Source: Sphingobium sp052327305
Lineage (GTDB): Bacteria > Pseudomonadota > Alphaproteobacteria > Sphingomonadales > Sphingomonadaceae
Direction: 5' to 3'
NCBI RefSeq assembly: GCF_052327305.1
Contig: NZ_CP182486.1
Span: 2,294,001 to 2,358,000 of the forward strand
DNA: 64,000 nucleotides
The notes beneath the pieces were generated by a model. The model was given only the letters and a program-made list of their open reading frames with translations, was not told where the DNA came from and did not search any database. The position numbers and the translations under genes are program-made. Positions 1 through 8,430 of the stretch are shown piece after piece (the first letter of the stretch is position 1; the number at the start of each line of letters is the position of its first letter).

Positions 1-6
1 TTTCAT
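1..6 (-). CDS. First codons of a leftward gene truncated by the window edge
   Basis: Read on the minus strand, ATG-AAA begins at position 6 and runs off the left edge. A GGAGG lies only 2 nt upstream of the ATG, closer than the usual 5-9 nt, so another start beyond the edge is possible. The strong dyad at 18-39 lies directly upstream, where an operator for this gene would sit. Nothing can be said about the product from two codons. Confidence 0.4.
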
Positions 7-17
7 ATCCTCCGTGA

Positions 18-39
18 GTGTTATATTAGGCTATAACAC
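18..39. promoter_or_regulatory. Perfect inverted repeat, candidate operator
   Basis: GTGTTATA and TATAACAC form perfect 8-bp arms around a 6-bp centre. On the minus strand the dyad contains TAATAT, a possible -10 element, and ends about 11 nt before the putative start codon at position 6. An AT-rich dyad over a promoter in GC-rich DNA is typical of a repressor site, for example a TetR, MarR or PadR autoregulator. The regulator family is a guess because the gene lies outside the window. Confidence 0.5.
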
Positions 40-158
40 CCGTGCATCAAGGGCACTCTTGTCTTGCCCATGATAGCGCCGCGCGGCCCGGAGGGAAGGG
101 GCGCGATCAGCTCCCTACTGTGAACTCGCTTCGCTAAGCTCGCATGGGGACTGGTTCG

Positions 159-653
159 TTAGACCGCCACGCGCTGCCTTCCGCCGCGCACTAGCTTCCA
201 GCCCAGCCAGACAGTGGCGACAAGAACAATACCCTGCACGATCGCGAAGGGTGGCTCGTTGCCATTGGGCGCTAGTGCATTGAGAGCCGGCACTTTAAGG
301 AACGACTGGACGACCAGCACGAACAGATTGAACCAGAGCGAGACGGTCGCGGTGACTGCATAGACGGTGCGTGCCCGGCCCTTGCCGCCAAATCCGTAGA
401 GCGCGAGGAGGGCGATGACCATGACGATCGTCGCGATCACGCCGGTGATGAATGCGGGTGTGATGCTGGCAGCCGGAAAGAGGAAGCCGGTGAGGCTGGT
501 GAGCGCCGTGGTGCCCAGAAAAAGCGCCTGCGCTCGGGGGAGCCATGCGCCACGCGCCCATGCGACGAGCGCGAATATCCCGGAAAAGATACCCAGAAAG
601 CTGATGATGACATGCAGGAGCGTGAACTGGGGAATGGTAAGACCGAGGATCAT
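159..653 (-). CDS. Conserved small integral membrane protein, function unknown
   Basis: The protein has 164 residues and four to five predicted transmembrane helices, starting with a hydrophobic N-terminus (MILGLTIPQF). A longer frame opens at 917, but the ATG at 653 is preceded by AAAGGA at good spacing. The 88 extra upstream residues are polar and low-complexity, so I chose the internal start. A conserved-looking segment near the C-terminal third reads FLKVPALNALAPNGNEPPF. I recall similar unnamed proteins in other alphaproteobacteria but know no function. It is divergent from the DUF3857 gene across a 257-bp gap (654-910) in which I see no gene. Confidence 0.7.
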   Translation of the reverse strand: MILGLTIPQFTLLHVIISFLGIFSGIFALVAWARGAWLPRAQALFLGTTALTSLTGFLFPAASITPAFITGVIATIVMVIALLALYGFGGKGRARTVYAVTATVSLWFNLFVLVVQSFLKVPALNALAPNGNEPPFAIVQGIVLVATVWLGWKLVRGGRQRVAV

Positions 654-910
654 GACACAGGTCCTTTCAGGCTTGGATGACGATGCCGTATCTATTCCGG
701 CTCGAGAGGCTGCCGTGCCGGACAAAGCGTCCGGACTTGTTCGCGACTGGAGAGAAGATGATGCATTTTGGGGGCGAGCGGGATCGGCGGAACCGACAAT
801 GTTACGGGCCAGAACCGACATCGCGCTGATGCTATTCGGGACAGGCGCGCGGTTCATCCAATTGCTTTTTGCCGGAAAAACCTCTGAATAGCGTGTGGTA
901 GCCAAGGGGA

Positions 911-3001
911 TTGGCACGCAATCGGGGGCATAACTTGTTAGCTAAAAGTATCGGAAGGCTCGGGTTCGCAGTCTTGATGATGTCGTGCTCAGGGCAGGCG
1001 CTCGCCGGCCCGCGCGATGTTCGCTATGCGCCTCAGGCGGCTTGGATCGTGCCCCCGCCTGCGGCGACAGAAACGGCGCCGCCGGAAGGCGCCCCGATCA
1101 AGATTGGTTATTATGATTTCCAGACGCGGGCTTCGTCCAAGGGTGTCGAGAGTTACACAGCCTATCGGCTAAAAATTTTGAAGCCTGAAGCGCTGGGTGT
1201 CGGCAATATCACAATCGCATGGAACCCGGAGGCGGGGGACATCAGCGTCCATACGCTCCGCATCATTCGCTCCGGCCAGACCATTGATGTTCTCAAAGGG
1301 ACGCGCTTCCGCGTCATTCAGCAGGAAGCGAATCTCGATGTAGCGATGCTGAGTGGCATATTGACGGCGGTCCTTCAGGTTCCCGGTCTGGCAGTGAATG
1401 ACGAGATCGAGTTCGCAATGACCGTGAGACAGCGTGATCCCACGCTGGGTGATCGCATCTTTGGCGCGACGCAGCTGCCTGTGGCGGGACTTTCGGGTGC
1501 ATTTCGCTCGCGACTGAGCTGGCCCCGGGCTCTTCCGCTGCGCTGGCGCGGTTCGAGCGATCTCGGGCCGCTCGCGGTTGAGAACGGCTATGGGGGCGAT
1601 AATCTCGTCGCGGTCGACCTGCGTGATCCGCCGCCGCCGTTATTGACCGAGGGCGCTCCACCGCGTCTCAATATCCGCCGCGTCGTGGAGTATAGCGATT
1701 TCGCCGACTGGGCTGATGTTGCACACCACATGCTGCCCCTCTTCGAACGGGCGGCAGTGCTCGAGCCCAAGTCCCCCCTGCGTGCCGAGATCGCGAGGCT
1801 TGCTGCTGCTTCAGACGATCCGTTGACACGCGCGGCAGCAGCGTTGCGCTTCGTGCAGGATCAGGTGCGATACGTTTATGTGGGGTTGGACGGTGGCAAT
1901 TATCGCCCCGCGAGCATCGATGAAACATGGGCGCGCCGCTTTGGTGATTGCAAGGCGAAAACGGCGCTGCTTCTCGCCATCCTGCGGGAAATGGGGATAA
2001 GCGCCGAAGCGGTTCTGGTGAATTCCGCTGGCGGTGACGGTTTGGATCAACATTTGCCGAGTGCGGGCCTGTTCGATCATGTTCTCGTCCGCGCCACGAT
2101 CGCAGGGAAGGCCTATTGGCTGGACGGGACGCGTTTGGGTGACAGGGAACTGGAGGCGCTGCCGGAAGTCGCCTATCGTTGGGTTCTGCCGCTCCGCAGC
2201 GGACCAGTCGATCTGGAAAAGATAGCCCCCGTCCCAGCACGGTTCCCGCAGTTCATCGAGGTCACGGAGATCGACGCTAGCGCAGGTAAGGATAAGCCGG
2301 CCCGCACGAAAGTGCGCCAGATCGTGAGAGGAGTGGAAGCATTCGAGACGCGCACGCGACTTGCCGCCATGTCGGCAGGAGATGCGGATCGCTCGCTCAA
2401 GTCCTACTGGCTGCAACAGGCCAACTGGATCGACGCGGATAAGGTAAGCTGGAATTTCGATGATCGTCACACGGTGCTGACTCTGGCGCTCGAAGGGACA
2501 GGGAAGCTGGAATGGGAAGGGGAATTGCCAAGTGGCCAGACCCTGGACATCCCCGGCGCAGGGTTTTCACCTCCTTCGCGGCTCGTTCGTCCCAAGGAGC
2601 AGGATCAGACAGCGCCCTGGATGACCGATTTTCCGCGTTTCCGCTGTTGGGCGACGACGATTCGTCTGCCAGTGGCGCGGCCGGGCTGGTCCTGGGGCTA
2701 TTCCGCCAAGCCAGTTCGTCGAGAACTGGGCGGCGTTGCCTACTGGCGGCAGGCGGTTCTGGCGGACGGCATCATGCGCACGGTCATGAGCCGTCGCACG
2801 GTTACGCCTGAGATTGGCGCGAGTGCGGCGATGGCGCTCAACGACGCTATTTCCGGATTCGACAACAAGATCTCGCGCGTGGAGGAACAGAGGGGGGAGG
2901 CCAAGGTCCAGACCGGGCAGGCGACTCTCGATCTCGAAAAGGTGGACTGGGTTACCGCACCCACGCTGTGTGAGGCGCCGGACCAGGCACGTTCGAACTA
3001 A
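911..3001 (+). CDS. Secreted DUF3857 and transglutaminase-like domain protein
   Basis: This 696-residue protein begins with a signal peptide (hydrophobic core ending SCSGQALA-G near residue 33). Next come a DUF3857 beta-rich domain (about residues 60-250) and a transglutaminase-like core (about 295-410). The catalytic triad is visible: Cys in RFGDCKAKT (about residue 347), His in FDHVLV (about 390) and Asp in WLDGTR (about 405). The rest is a DUF2135-like or unassigned C-terminal region. Such proteins act in the periplasm; the substrate is unknown. The frame opens at a TTG at 911 with no spacing to its purine tract. A TTG at 935, preceded by GGGGG at 6 nt, gives a neater signal peptide and may be the real start. 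Confidence 0.8.
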   Translation: MARNRGHNLLAKSIGRLGFAVLMMSCSGQALAGPRDVRYAPQAAWIVPPPAATETAPPEGAPIKIGYYDFQTRASSKGVESYTAYRLKILKPEALGVGNITIAWNPEAGDISVHTLRIIRSGQTIDVLKGTRFRVIQQEANLDVAMLSGILTAVLQVPGLAVNDEIEFAMTVRQRDPTLGDRIFGATQLPVAGLSGAFRSRLSWPRALPLRWRGSSDLGPLAVENGYGGDNLVAVDLRDPPPPLLTEGAPPRLNIRRVVEYSDFADWADVAHHMLPLFERAAVLEPKSPLRAEIARLAAASDDPLTRAAAALRFVQDQVRYVYVGLDGGNYRPASIDETWARRFGDCKAKTALLLAILREMGISAEAVLVNSAGGDGLDQHLPSAGLFDHVLVRATIAGKAYWLDGTRLGDRELEALPEVAYRWVLPLRSGPVDLEKIAPVPARFPQFIEVTEIDASAGKDKPARTKVRQIVRGVEAFETRTRLAAMSAGDADRSLKSYWLQQANWIDADKVSWNFDDRHTVLTLALEGTGKLEWEGELPSGQTLDIPGAGFSPPSRLVRPKEQDQTAPWMTDFPRFRCWATTIRLPVARPGWSWGYSAKPVRRELGGVAYWRQAVLADGIMRTVMSRRTVTPEIGASAAMALNDAISGFDNKISRVEEQRGEAKVQTGQATLDLEKVDWVTAPTLCEAPDQARSN

Positions 3002-3017
3002 CGGTCGGCTTAGTGGT

Positions 3018-3044
3018 GCGGGACCGTCGCCTGCCGGTCCCCGC
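3018..3044. terminator. Hairpin between convergent genes
   Basis: GCGGGACCG (3018-3026) pairs with CGGTCCCCGC (3035-3044) with one bulged base. It lies in the 102-bp gap between the convergent DUF3857 gene and dnaN, where it could stop transcription in either direction. There is no clear U-tract. Confidence 0.45.
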
Positions 3045-3103
3045 TCTAAAGATGTAATGACGCCAGAGCGATCCCGCGAACGGGCGGTCGCCCGGATCGC
3101 CGT

Positions 3104-4216
3104 CTATACACGCATGGGCATCAGCACATAGAGCGCCGGGGACTTGTCCGTTTCCCGGATCAGTGTCGGCGCCGATGCATCGGCCAGATGCAATTCGACC
3201 GTGTCGCCTTCCAGCTGGCCGAGAATGTCGAGCAGGTAGCGGGCGTTGAAACCGATCTCCAGTTCGCTGTCCGCATACTGCCCGGGCACTTCTTCCGCAG
3301 CGGTGCCGTTCTCCGGGCTGGTCACGGAGAGCGTCACTTTGTCCGTTTCCACCGCGATCTTCACGGCGCGGGTCTTCTCGGTGGCGATGGTCGCCACGCG
3401 GTCCACGCCTTCCTCGAGGCTGCGCGGATCGATCTTCAGCAGCTTGTCGTTGCCGGTCGGGATGACGCGGCTGTAGTCCGGGAAGGTGCCGTCGATCAGT
3501 TTGGAGGTGAGCACCGCGCTCCCCAGATCGAAGCGGATCTTGGTCGGCGACAGGTCGATATGGACGCTGCCATCGACTTCCTCGAGCAGCTTGCGCAGTT
3601 CCGCGATGCACTTACGCGGCACGATGATGTCCGGCATGCCTTCAGCACCGTCCGGGCGCGCAACGGTGACGCGAGCCAGCCGATGGCCGTCCGTCGCAGC
3701 CGCCTTCAGAACCGGCTGCGGATCTTCGGAGACATGAAAGAAAATGCCGTTCAGATAATAGCGCGTCTCTTCCGTCGAGATGGCGAACCGGGTCTTGTCG
3801 ATGATCTGGATCAGCGTCTCTGCCGGAAGATCGAAGCTGGTGGGAAGCTGGCCTTCCGCAATCATGGGAAAGTCATCGCGCGGCAGGGTCTGCAGGTTGA
3901 AGCGCGCCCGGCCCGCCTGGATAAGCATCTTGCCTTCGGCTGCCTCGATCCGCACTTGGCTTCCTTCCGGAAGCTTCCGCGCGATGTCGAAGAGAGTATG
4001 TGCCGAAACGGTGGTTGCGCCTGCGCTTTCCACGCCGGCCTGCACGCTCTCCACGATTTGGAGGTCGAGGTCGGTCGCCATCAGCCGCATCGTGCCGTCC
4101 GCCGTCGCTTCCAGCAGCACATTGGAGAGGATGGGTATGGTGTTGCGCCGCTCAACCACTGATTGAACGTGGCTCAGGCTCTTGAGCAGCGTTGCGCGTT
4201 CGATCGTGGCCTTCAT
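3104..4216 (-). CDS. dnaN: DNA polymerase III beta subunit (sliding clamp)
   Basis: The product is the ring-shaped processivity clamp that tethers polymerase III to DNA and recruits repair and replication-initiation factors. It has 370 residues, the family's normal length, starting MKATIERATLLK. It continues through the three repeated clamp domains to the conserved C-terminus ALYVLMPMRV, which contributes to the partner-binding pocket. The frame extends upstream to 4540, but those 108 residues are non-homologous filler overlapping the divergent IalB-like gene, so the ATG at 4216 is the start. dnaA and recF are not adjacent here, as is common in alphaproteobacteria. Confidence 0.97.
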   Translation of the reverse strand: MKATIERATLLKSLSHVQSVVERRNTIPILSNVLLEATADGTMRLMATDLDLQIVESVQAGVESAGATTVSAHTLFDIARKLPEGSQVRIEAAEGKMLIQAGRARFNLQTLPRDDFPMIAEGQLPTSFDLPAETLIQIIDKTRFAISTEETRYYLNGIFFHVSEDPQPVLKAAATDGHRLARVTVARPDGAEGMPDIIVPRKCIAELRKLLEEVDGSVHIDLSPTKIRFDLGSAVLTSKLIDGTFPDYSRVIPTGNDKLLKIDPRSLEEGVDRVATIATEKTRAVKIAVETDKVTLSVTSPENGTAAEEVPGQYADSELEIGFNARYLLDILGQLEGDTVELHLADASAPTLIRETDKSPALYVLMPMRV

Positions 4217-4357
4217 CCCTGCTGGTCCGCTTCTTTGCCCGGTTCCTGAAAGAATCGGGTCAGAGGAACCCCGCCCGATGAAGCAACTGTCCTTAACGCA
4301 ATTGCCTCGTCGAGCAAGGGGTTGCCTTGCCGCGCGGGATCGGCATTGCTCGTCGCG

Positions 4358-4864
4358 ATGAACCGACCAAACCTGCGAGCTGCCCTGCTGGGCGCGCTGT
4401 TGTCGATGATGGCAGCGCAACCACTTGCCGCGCGCGACAGTCTGGCGGTGGTCGAAGGGTGGGGCGCATTCCGCGACCCGCAGGCGCCGCGCTGCTATGC
4501 GATCAGCGAGCCCGTCGGCCCTACGAGGCGGGACGCGCAATGGAAGCCCTTCGCGTCAGTGGGATACTGGCCTCGGCAAGGCGTACGCGGCCAGATCAAC
4601 ATCCGGCTGTCCCGCGCTCTCAAGCCGGGGAGCGATGCCCTGCTGGCGATCGGCGGACAGCGCTTCCGACTGGTGGGGGCGGGTGCGGACGTCTGGGCGC
4701 TGGATCGGCAGGATGATGCCGCGATCCTCGCCGCGATGCGATCGGGCAGCCGAATGCTGGTGACCGGCGCGTCCACAAACGGGCGGTTCGTGGACGATTA
4801 TCGCTTGCGCGGCGCGGCCACCGCGATCGACGCCGCGGCGCTGGGTTGTGCGCGGCTGAGATAG
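4358..4864 (+). CDS. Periplasmic protein, IalB-like
   Basis: The protein has 168 residues from the ATG at 4358, with a clear signal peptide (NLRAALLGALLSMMAAQPLAA) at the N-terminus. The frame is open from a TTG at 4322, but the extra 12 residues would spoil the signal peptide. The mature part has the W...C...P layout and beta-rich composition of the invasion-associated locus B family (PF06776), including RCYAISEP and a late Cys (GCARL). That assignment comes from recall and is moderate. IalB was described in Bartonella, but in free-living relatives these proteins have no proven virulence role. It is divergent from dnaN and 43 bp upstream of rlmN. Confidence 0.6.
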   Translation: MNRPNLRAALLGALLSMMAAQPLAARDSLAVVEGWGAFRDPQAPRCYAISEPVGPTRRDAQWKPFASVGYWPRQGVRGQINIRLSRALKPGSDALLAIGGQRFRLVGAGADVWALDRQDDAAILAAMRSGSRMLVTGASTNGRFVDDYRLRGAATAIDAAALGCARLR

Positions 4865-4907
4865 CGCGCATTCACGTCCACTGGCGTTTTCGCGGTGTTT
4901 TGCATAT

Positions 4908-6191
4908 ATGCGCGCCATGCTCGAATCCGCGACGTCTCTGATGCCGATCCCCGGCCATGTCGATCCCGTGCCCGTGCCGCGTGCGATCACCCCGCGCGAG
5001 GATGGCCGGCAAGACCTGCTAGGTCTCGACAAGGCGGGTATCCGCGCCTTGCTTTCTGCTGCAGGGCTGGACGAGAAACAAGCGAAGCTGCGGGCCAAGC
5101 AGCTCTTCCACTGGCTCTACCATCGCGGCGAGACCGACTTCGAGAAGATGACCGACCTCGGCAAGCCGCTGCGGCCGTGGCTGGCCGAGCGCTTTGTCGT
5201 CGGTCGGCCGCAGGTGGTGGAAGCGCAGCTCTCCAGCGACGGTACGCGCAAATGGCTGCTCCGCTCGGACGACGGGCAGGACTATGAGATGGTGTTCATC
5301 CCGGACGCCGACCGGGGCACGCTCTGCGTCTCCAGCCAGGTGGGCTGCACGCTCAACTGCCGCTTCTGCCACACCGGCACGATGCGTCTCGTCCGCAATC
5401 TCACCCCCGGTGAGATCGTGGGGCAGGTGATGCTCGCGCGCGACGCGCTGGGCGAATGGCCCCGAGGAAACATGGCCAGCAATATGAGCGCCGTGGTCGA
5501 TGCCGACGAGGACGAGGACGCGCCGCAATATTCCCCGGACGGGCGGATGCTCACCAACATCGTGATGATGGGCATGGGTGAGCCGCTCTATAATTTCGAG
5601 AATGTGCGTGACGCGTTGAAGGTCGTGATGGACGGCGAGGGCCTCGCGCTCTCCCGGCGGCGGATCACGCTCTCGACCAGCGGCGTGGTGCCGATGATGC
5701 AGCGCGCGGCCGAGGAGATCGGCGTGAACCTTGCCGTCTCGCTTCACGCCGTGACCAAGGAAGTGCGCGATGAAGTCGTGCCGCTCAATCGCAAATATGG
5801 CATTGAGGAGCTGCTGCAGGCCTGCGCGGACTATCCCAAGGCGAACAACGCGCGGCGCATCACCTTTGAGTATGTTATGCTCAAGGACAAGAACGACAGC
5901 GACGAAGACGCGCGCGAACTCGTTCGTCTCATCCGCAAATACAAGCTGCCCGCCAAGGTGAACCTCATCCCCTTCAATCCCTGGCCGGGCACGGGCTATG
6001 AATGCTCTGACCCGGCACGCATCCGGCGCTTTTCGGAGATCATTTTCGAATCGGGCATTTCAGCGCCAGTGCGCACGCCGCGCGGACGGGACATCATGGC
6101 TGCTTGCGGGCAACTCAAGTCTGCTTCCGAGAAGAAGAGCCGCGCGGAACTCGATCGGCTCGCGGACGAGAAGCAGGCGGCGCTTGGCTGA
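4908..6191 (+). CDS. rlmN: 23S rRNA / tRNA adenine-C2 methyltransferase (radical SAM)
   Basis: RlmN methylates C2 of A2503 in 23S rRNA and of A37 in some tRNAs by a radical-SAM mechanism with a methyl-cysteine intermediate. The 427-residue product carries the 4Fe-4S motif C-x3-C-x2-C at residues 147, 151 and 154 (VGCTLNCRFCH). It also has the GMGEPL motif after MLTNIVMM and the mechanistic Cys near the C-terminus (MAACGQL, about residue 404). The N-terminus is slightly extended compared with the E. coli enzyme. The ATG at 4917 is an alternative start. The TauE-type gene overlaps its end by 8 nt, suggesting co-transcription. Confidence 0.96.
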   Translation: MRAMLESATSLMPIPGHVDPVPVPRAITPREDGRQDLLGLDKAGIRALLSAAGLDEKQAKLRAKQLFHWLYHRGETDFEKMTDLGKPLRPWLAERFVVGRPQVVEAQLSSDGTRKWLLRSDDGQDYEMVFIPDADRGTLCVSSQVGCTLNCRFCHTGTMRLVRNLTPGEIVGQVMLARDALGEWPRGNMASNMSAVVDADEDEDAPQYSPDGRMLTNIVMMGMGEPLYNFENVRDALKVVMDGEGLALSRRRITLSTSGVVPMMQRAAEEIGVNLAVSLHAVTKEVRDEVVPLNRKYGIEELLQACADYPKANNARRITFEYVMLKDKNDSDEDARELVRLIRKYKLPAKVNLIPFNPWPGTGYECSDPARIRRFSEIIFESGISAPVRTPRGRDIMAACGQLKSASEKKSRAELDRLADEKQAALG

Positions 6192-6942
6192 CCCTAGTGC
6201 GGTCGCGCTCGCTGCGGGCGCGGGACTTCTGGGCGGCATCATGAACGCGCTGGCGGGGGGCGGCACCTTCGCGACTTTGCCTGCGCTGATCGCGCTCGGC
6301 CTGCCGGCCAATATCGCCAACGCGACCTCCAACTTCGCGCTGCTGCCCGGCGCGGTAGCGAGCAGCTGGACCTATCGCGACGAGATCGCGCCGGTGGGTG
6401 GCGTGGACTGGCGACTGCTGCTGGGGATCACGTTCGTTTCCAGCCTTGTCGGCAGCCTTTTGCTGGTGGTGACGCCGGGCCATGCATTCGATGAGATCAT
6501 CCCCTGGCTGCTGCTGATTGCTTTCGTGACAATTGCCTTCGGAGGACGGATAGGAGCCTGGCTGCGCGCGCGAACCCGGATCGGCACGCCCACCCTCGTA
6601 TTCACGCAAATGTTGCTCGGCATTTATGGTGGCTATTTCGGTGGGGGCGTCGGCATCATGGCGACGGCGGTCTTCGGGCTGCTGGCGGGCATCCATCCAC
6701 GCGAGGTGTTCGCGATGCGCACGGCGATGCTGGCGACTGCCAATCTTGCAGCCGCCTTCATCTTCGTCTGGTTCGGCATGGTTGCTTGGGAACCGGCGCT
6801 GCCGATGATCGCGGGCGGGGTGCTGGGCGGATGGCTTGGCGCGCATGTGGGCAAGCGGCTCTCGCACGGCGTGGTGCGCTGGGGAACAATCGTCATCACC
6901 GCTGCGACGACGTTGGCGTTCTTTCACCGCGCTTATGGGTAG
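6184..6942 (+). CDS. TauE/SafE-family membrane permease
   Basis: This 252-residue polytopic membrane protein has about seven to eight helices. It contains the family's typical GGGT...P tract (ALAGGGTFATLPAL) in the first repeat and the matching GGYFGGGVGIMA in the second. TauE/SafE proteins export sulfite, sulfoacetate or other organic anions across the inner membrane; the substrate here cannot be read from sequence. I chose the TTG at 6184 because the protein begins with the family core right after it. The frame opens earlier (5998) only inside rlmN. It overlaps the rlmN stop codon, so translation may be coupled. Confidence 0.85.
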   Translation: MADPSAVALAAGAGLLGGIMNALAGGGTFATLPALIALGLPANIANATSNFALLPGAVASSWTYRDEIAPVGGVDWRLLLGITFVSSLVGSLLLVVTPGHAFDEIIPWLLLIAFVTIAFGGRIGAWLRARTRIGTPTLVFTQMLLGIYGGYFGGGVGIMATAVFGLLAGIHPREVFAMRTAMLATANLAAAFIFVWFGMVAWEPALPMIAGGVLGGWLGAHVGKRLSHGVVRWGTIVITAATTLAFFHRAYG

Positions 6943-7068
6943 CGCGGGGGCGGCAAGGGCAAATTCTCAGCTAAGCGAATGTGCGCTTCGAGAGCGTGCA
7001 TCAAGGTCGTCGAAAGGGCGGGAATGTCTGGGGATTGCGCACATTCGCCGCTGGGGTAGAATGCCGTT

Positions 7069-7530
7069 GTGAGTGACGATCCATCAGCGACGGTGCGTAA
7101 GCTGCTGATCGAAGGACAGGGAGTGCCCGCGCGCAAGGTCACGCCTGATGCTCGGATTTTGCACGACCTCGGCGTAGATGGCGACGACGCTGCGGAGATT
7201 TTCGAAGCGCTGCAAGATCGGTTTGGGACCGACTTTACAGAATTGAACCGCCAGTGGCGCGTGTTCTTCAGCACAGAAGGTGCGAGCCCGCGAGCGATCC
7301 TGATCGGTATTCTCGCCATCATCATCTGTAGTGGTGCAGCGGGCGTACTGACGGCTGCGTTGCATTGGCCATCAGTTGCGGCGTGGGGATTGGCGATAGC
7401 GATGTTCGTAGGTGGCGGATGGTTGTTCTCCCGCTGGTTCGGTCGAGAATTGCAGCCTCTCACGGTCGCTGGGCTTGCGGAGATTGTACAAGCGGGTCGC
7501 TGGCCATCTGATCCCGCCGATGTCCGCTAA
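7069..7530 (+). CDS. DUF1493-like acyl-carrier-fold protein with C-terminal membrane segments
   Basis: This 153-residue protein starts at a GTG. The first 75 residues resemble the DUF1493 family, which has an acyl-carrier-protein fold (LHDLGVDGDDAAEIFEAL). At the position where a true carrier protein has the DSL serine that takes phosphopantetheine, this one has DGDD, so it probably carries no prosthetic group. Two hydrophobic helices follow (about residues 78-118, AILIGILAIIICSGAAGVL and WGLAIAMFVGGGWLF). A short soluble tail contains LTVAGLAEIVQAGRW. Known members are uncharacterised. It stands alone, with no fatty-acid or polyketide genes nearby. Confidence 0.65.
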   Translation: MSDDPSATVRKLLIEGQGVPARKVTPDARILHDLGVDGDDAAEIFEALQDRFGTDFTELNRQWRVFFSTEGASPRAILIGILAIIICSGAAGVLTAALHWPSVAAWGLAIAMFVGGGWLFSRWFGRELQPLTVAGLAEIVQAGRWPSDPADVR

Positions 7531-7551
7531 GTCGTCGTGTCCCGACAGGCT

Positions 7552-7592
7552 GCTTTTATCGTCAAAGCCGGAGCTTTATCGTCAAAGCCGGA
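7552..7592. repeat. Two-copy tandem repeat of about 20 bp
   Basis: The unit GCTTTATCGTCAAAGCCGGA occurs twice back to back (7552-7572 and 7573-7592). The first copy has one extra T. It lies in the 168-bp gap between the DUF1493 gene and the cytochrome b561 gene. It looks like a local slippage duplication; I see no regulatory reading. Confidence 0.7.
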
Positions 7593-7698
7593 ATAGCTGC
7601 CATGCCCGCCTTCCGCAAATTCCAGCGATTGGCACGCAATCAAATCGTGTACGCTGCCGAGACTGGACGATGAGACCAATCGGCGCCACAAGAGCGCC

Positions 7699-8430
7699 AT
7701 GACGGGACCACCCGACTCCGCCGATCAAGCTGCCGCGACCGTGCGCCGGCATGGGCTGGTGACGCGGCTTTGGCACTGGCTGAACGCGCTGTGCCTCCTT
7801 ATCCTGTTCAAGAGCGGCCTCGGCATCTTCAATGCCCATCCCCGGCTCTATTGGGGCCAGTATGGCGCCAACTTCGACCATGCCTGGCTGGAGAAGAGCC
7901 GCTTCGGCGCGCTGTGGACGCTCCCTTCCGCTTATGACCTCGCGCTCTCGCGCCGCTGGCACCTGAGCACCGCACTGATCTTCGCCTTCGGGCTGCTGGC
8001 GTTCATGCTGTGGAGCCTCGCCAACGGCCATTTCCGCCGCGACCTCAAGGTGACGCGCGCGGACGTTTCAGCGCGGCATCTGGGGCAGGAAATCGCCGAT
8101 CACGCGCGGCTTCGCTTCCCGAAAGGCGCGGCAGCACTACGCTATAACAGCCTGCAGAAATGGAGCTATGTCGTGGTGATCTTCGTGCTGCTGCCGGCGA
8201 TGATCTTCACGGGCCTCGCCATGTCGCCAGGCATGGATGCGGCATGGCCCTGGCTGCTCGATATTTTCGGTGGCCGGCAGTCGGCGCGGTCGGTGCATTT
8301 CATCGCGGCGTGGCTATTGGTGGCGTTCTTTGTCGTGCACATCTTGATGGTGCTGCTCGCTGGCCCGCTCAATTTGCTGCGGAGCATGATTACTGGCCGG
8401 ATGCGGGTCGTGTTGGAGGAAAGGTCATGA
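7699..8430 (+). CDS. Cytochrome b561-type membrane protein
   Basis: This 243-residue inner-membrane protein has four main helices and histidines placed for haem b ligation: HGLVTRLWHWLNA in helix 1, RWHLSTALIF in helix 2, and SVHFIAAW and VVHILM in later helices. It matches the cytochrome b561 / Ni-Fe-hydrogenase cytochrome b domain. It overlaps the next gene at ATGA, and that gene encodes a sulfite-oxidase-fold molybdoenzyme. The likely role is to pass electrons between the quinone pool and that periplasmic enzyme. The pair parallels MsrP/MsrQ but this protein is not clearly MsrQ. Confidence 0.85.
   Translation: MTGPPDSADQAAATVRRHGLVTRLWHWLNALCLLILFKSGLGIFNAHPRLYWGQYGANFDHAWLEKSRFGALWTLPSAYDLALSRRWHLSTALIFAFGLLAFMLWSLANGHFRRDLKVTRADVSARHLGQEIADHARLRFPKGAAALRYNSLQKWSYVVVIFVLLPAMIFTGLAMSPGMDAAWPWLLDIFGGRQSARSVHFIAAWLLVAFFVVHILMVLLAGPLNLLRSMITGRMRVVLEERS

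Noticed and set aside
654..917. N-terminal 88-residue extension of the first membrane protein
   Set aside because: Polar, low-complexity and without homology-like features; the ATG at 653 has AAAGGA and begins a proper membrane protein.
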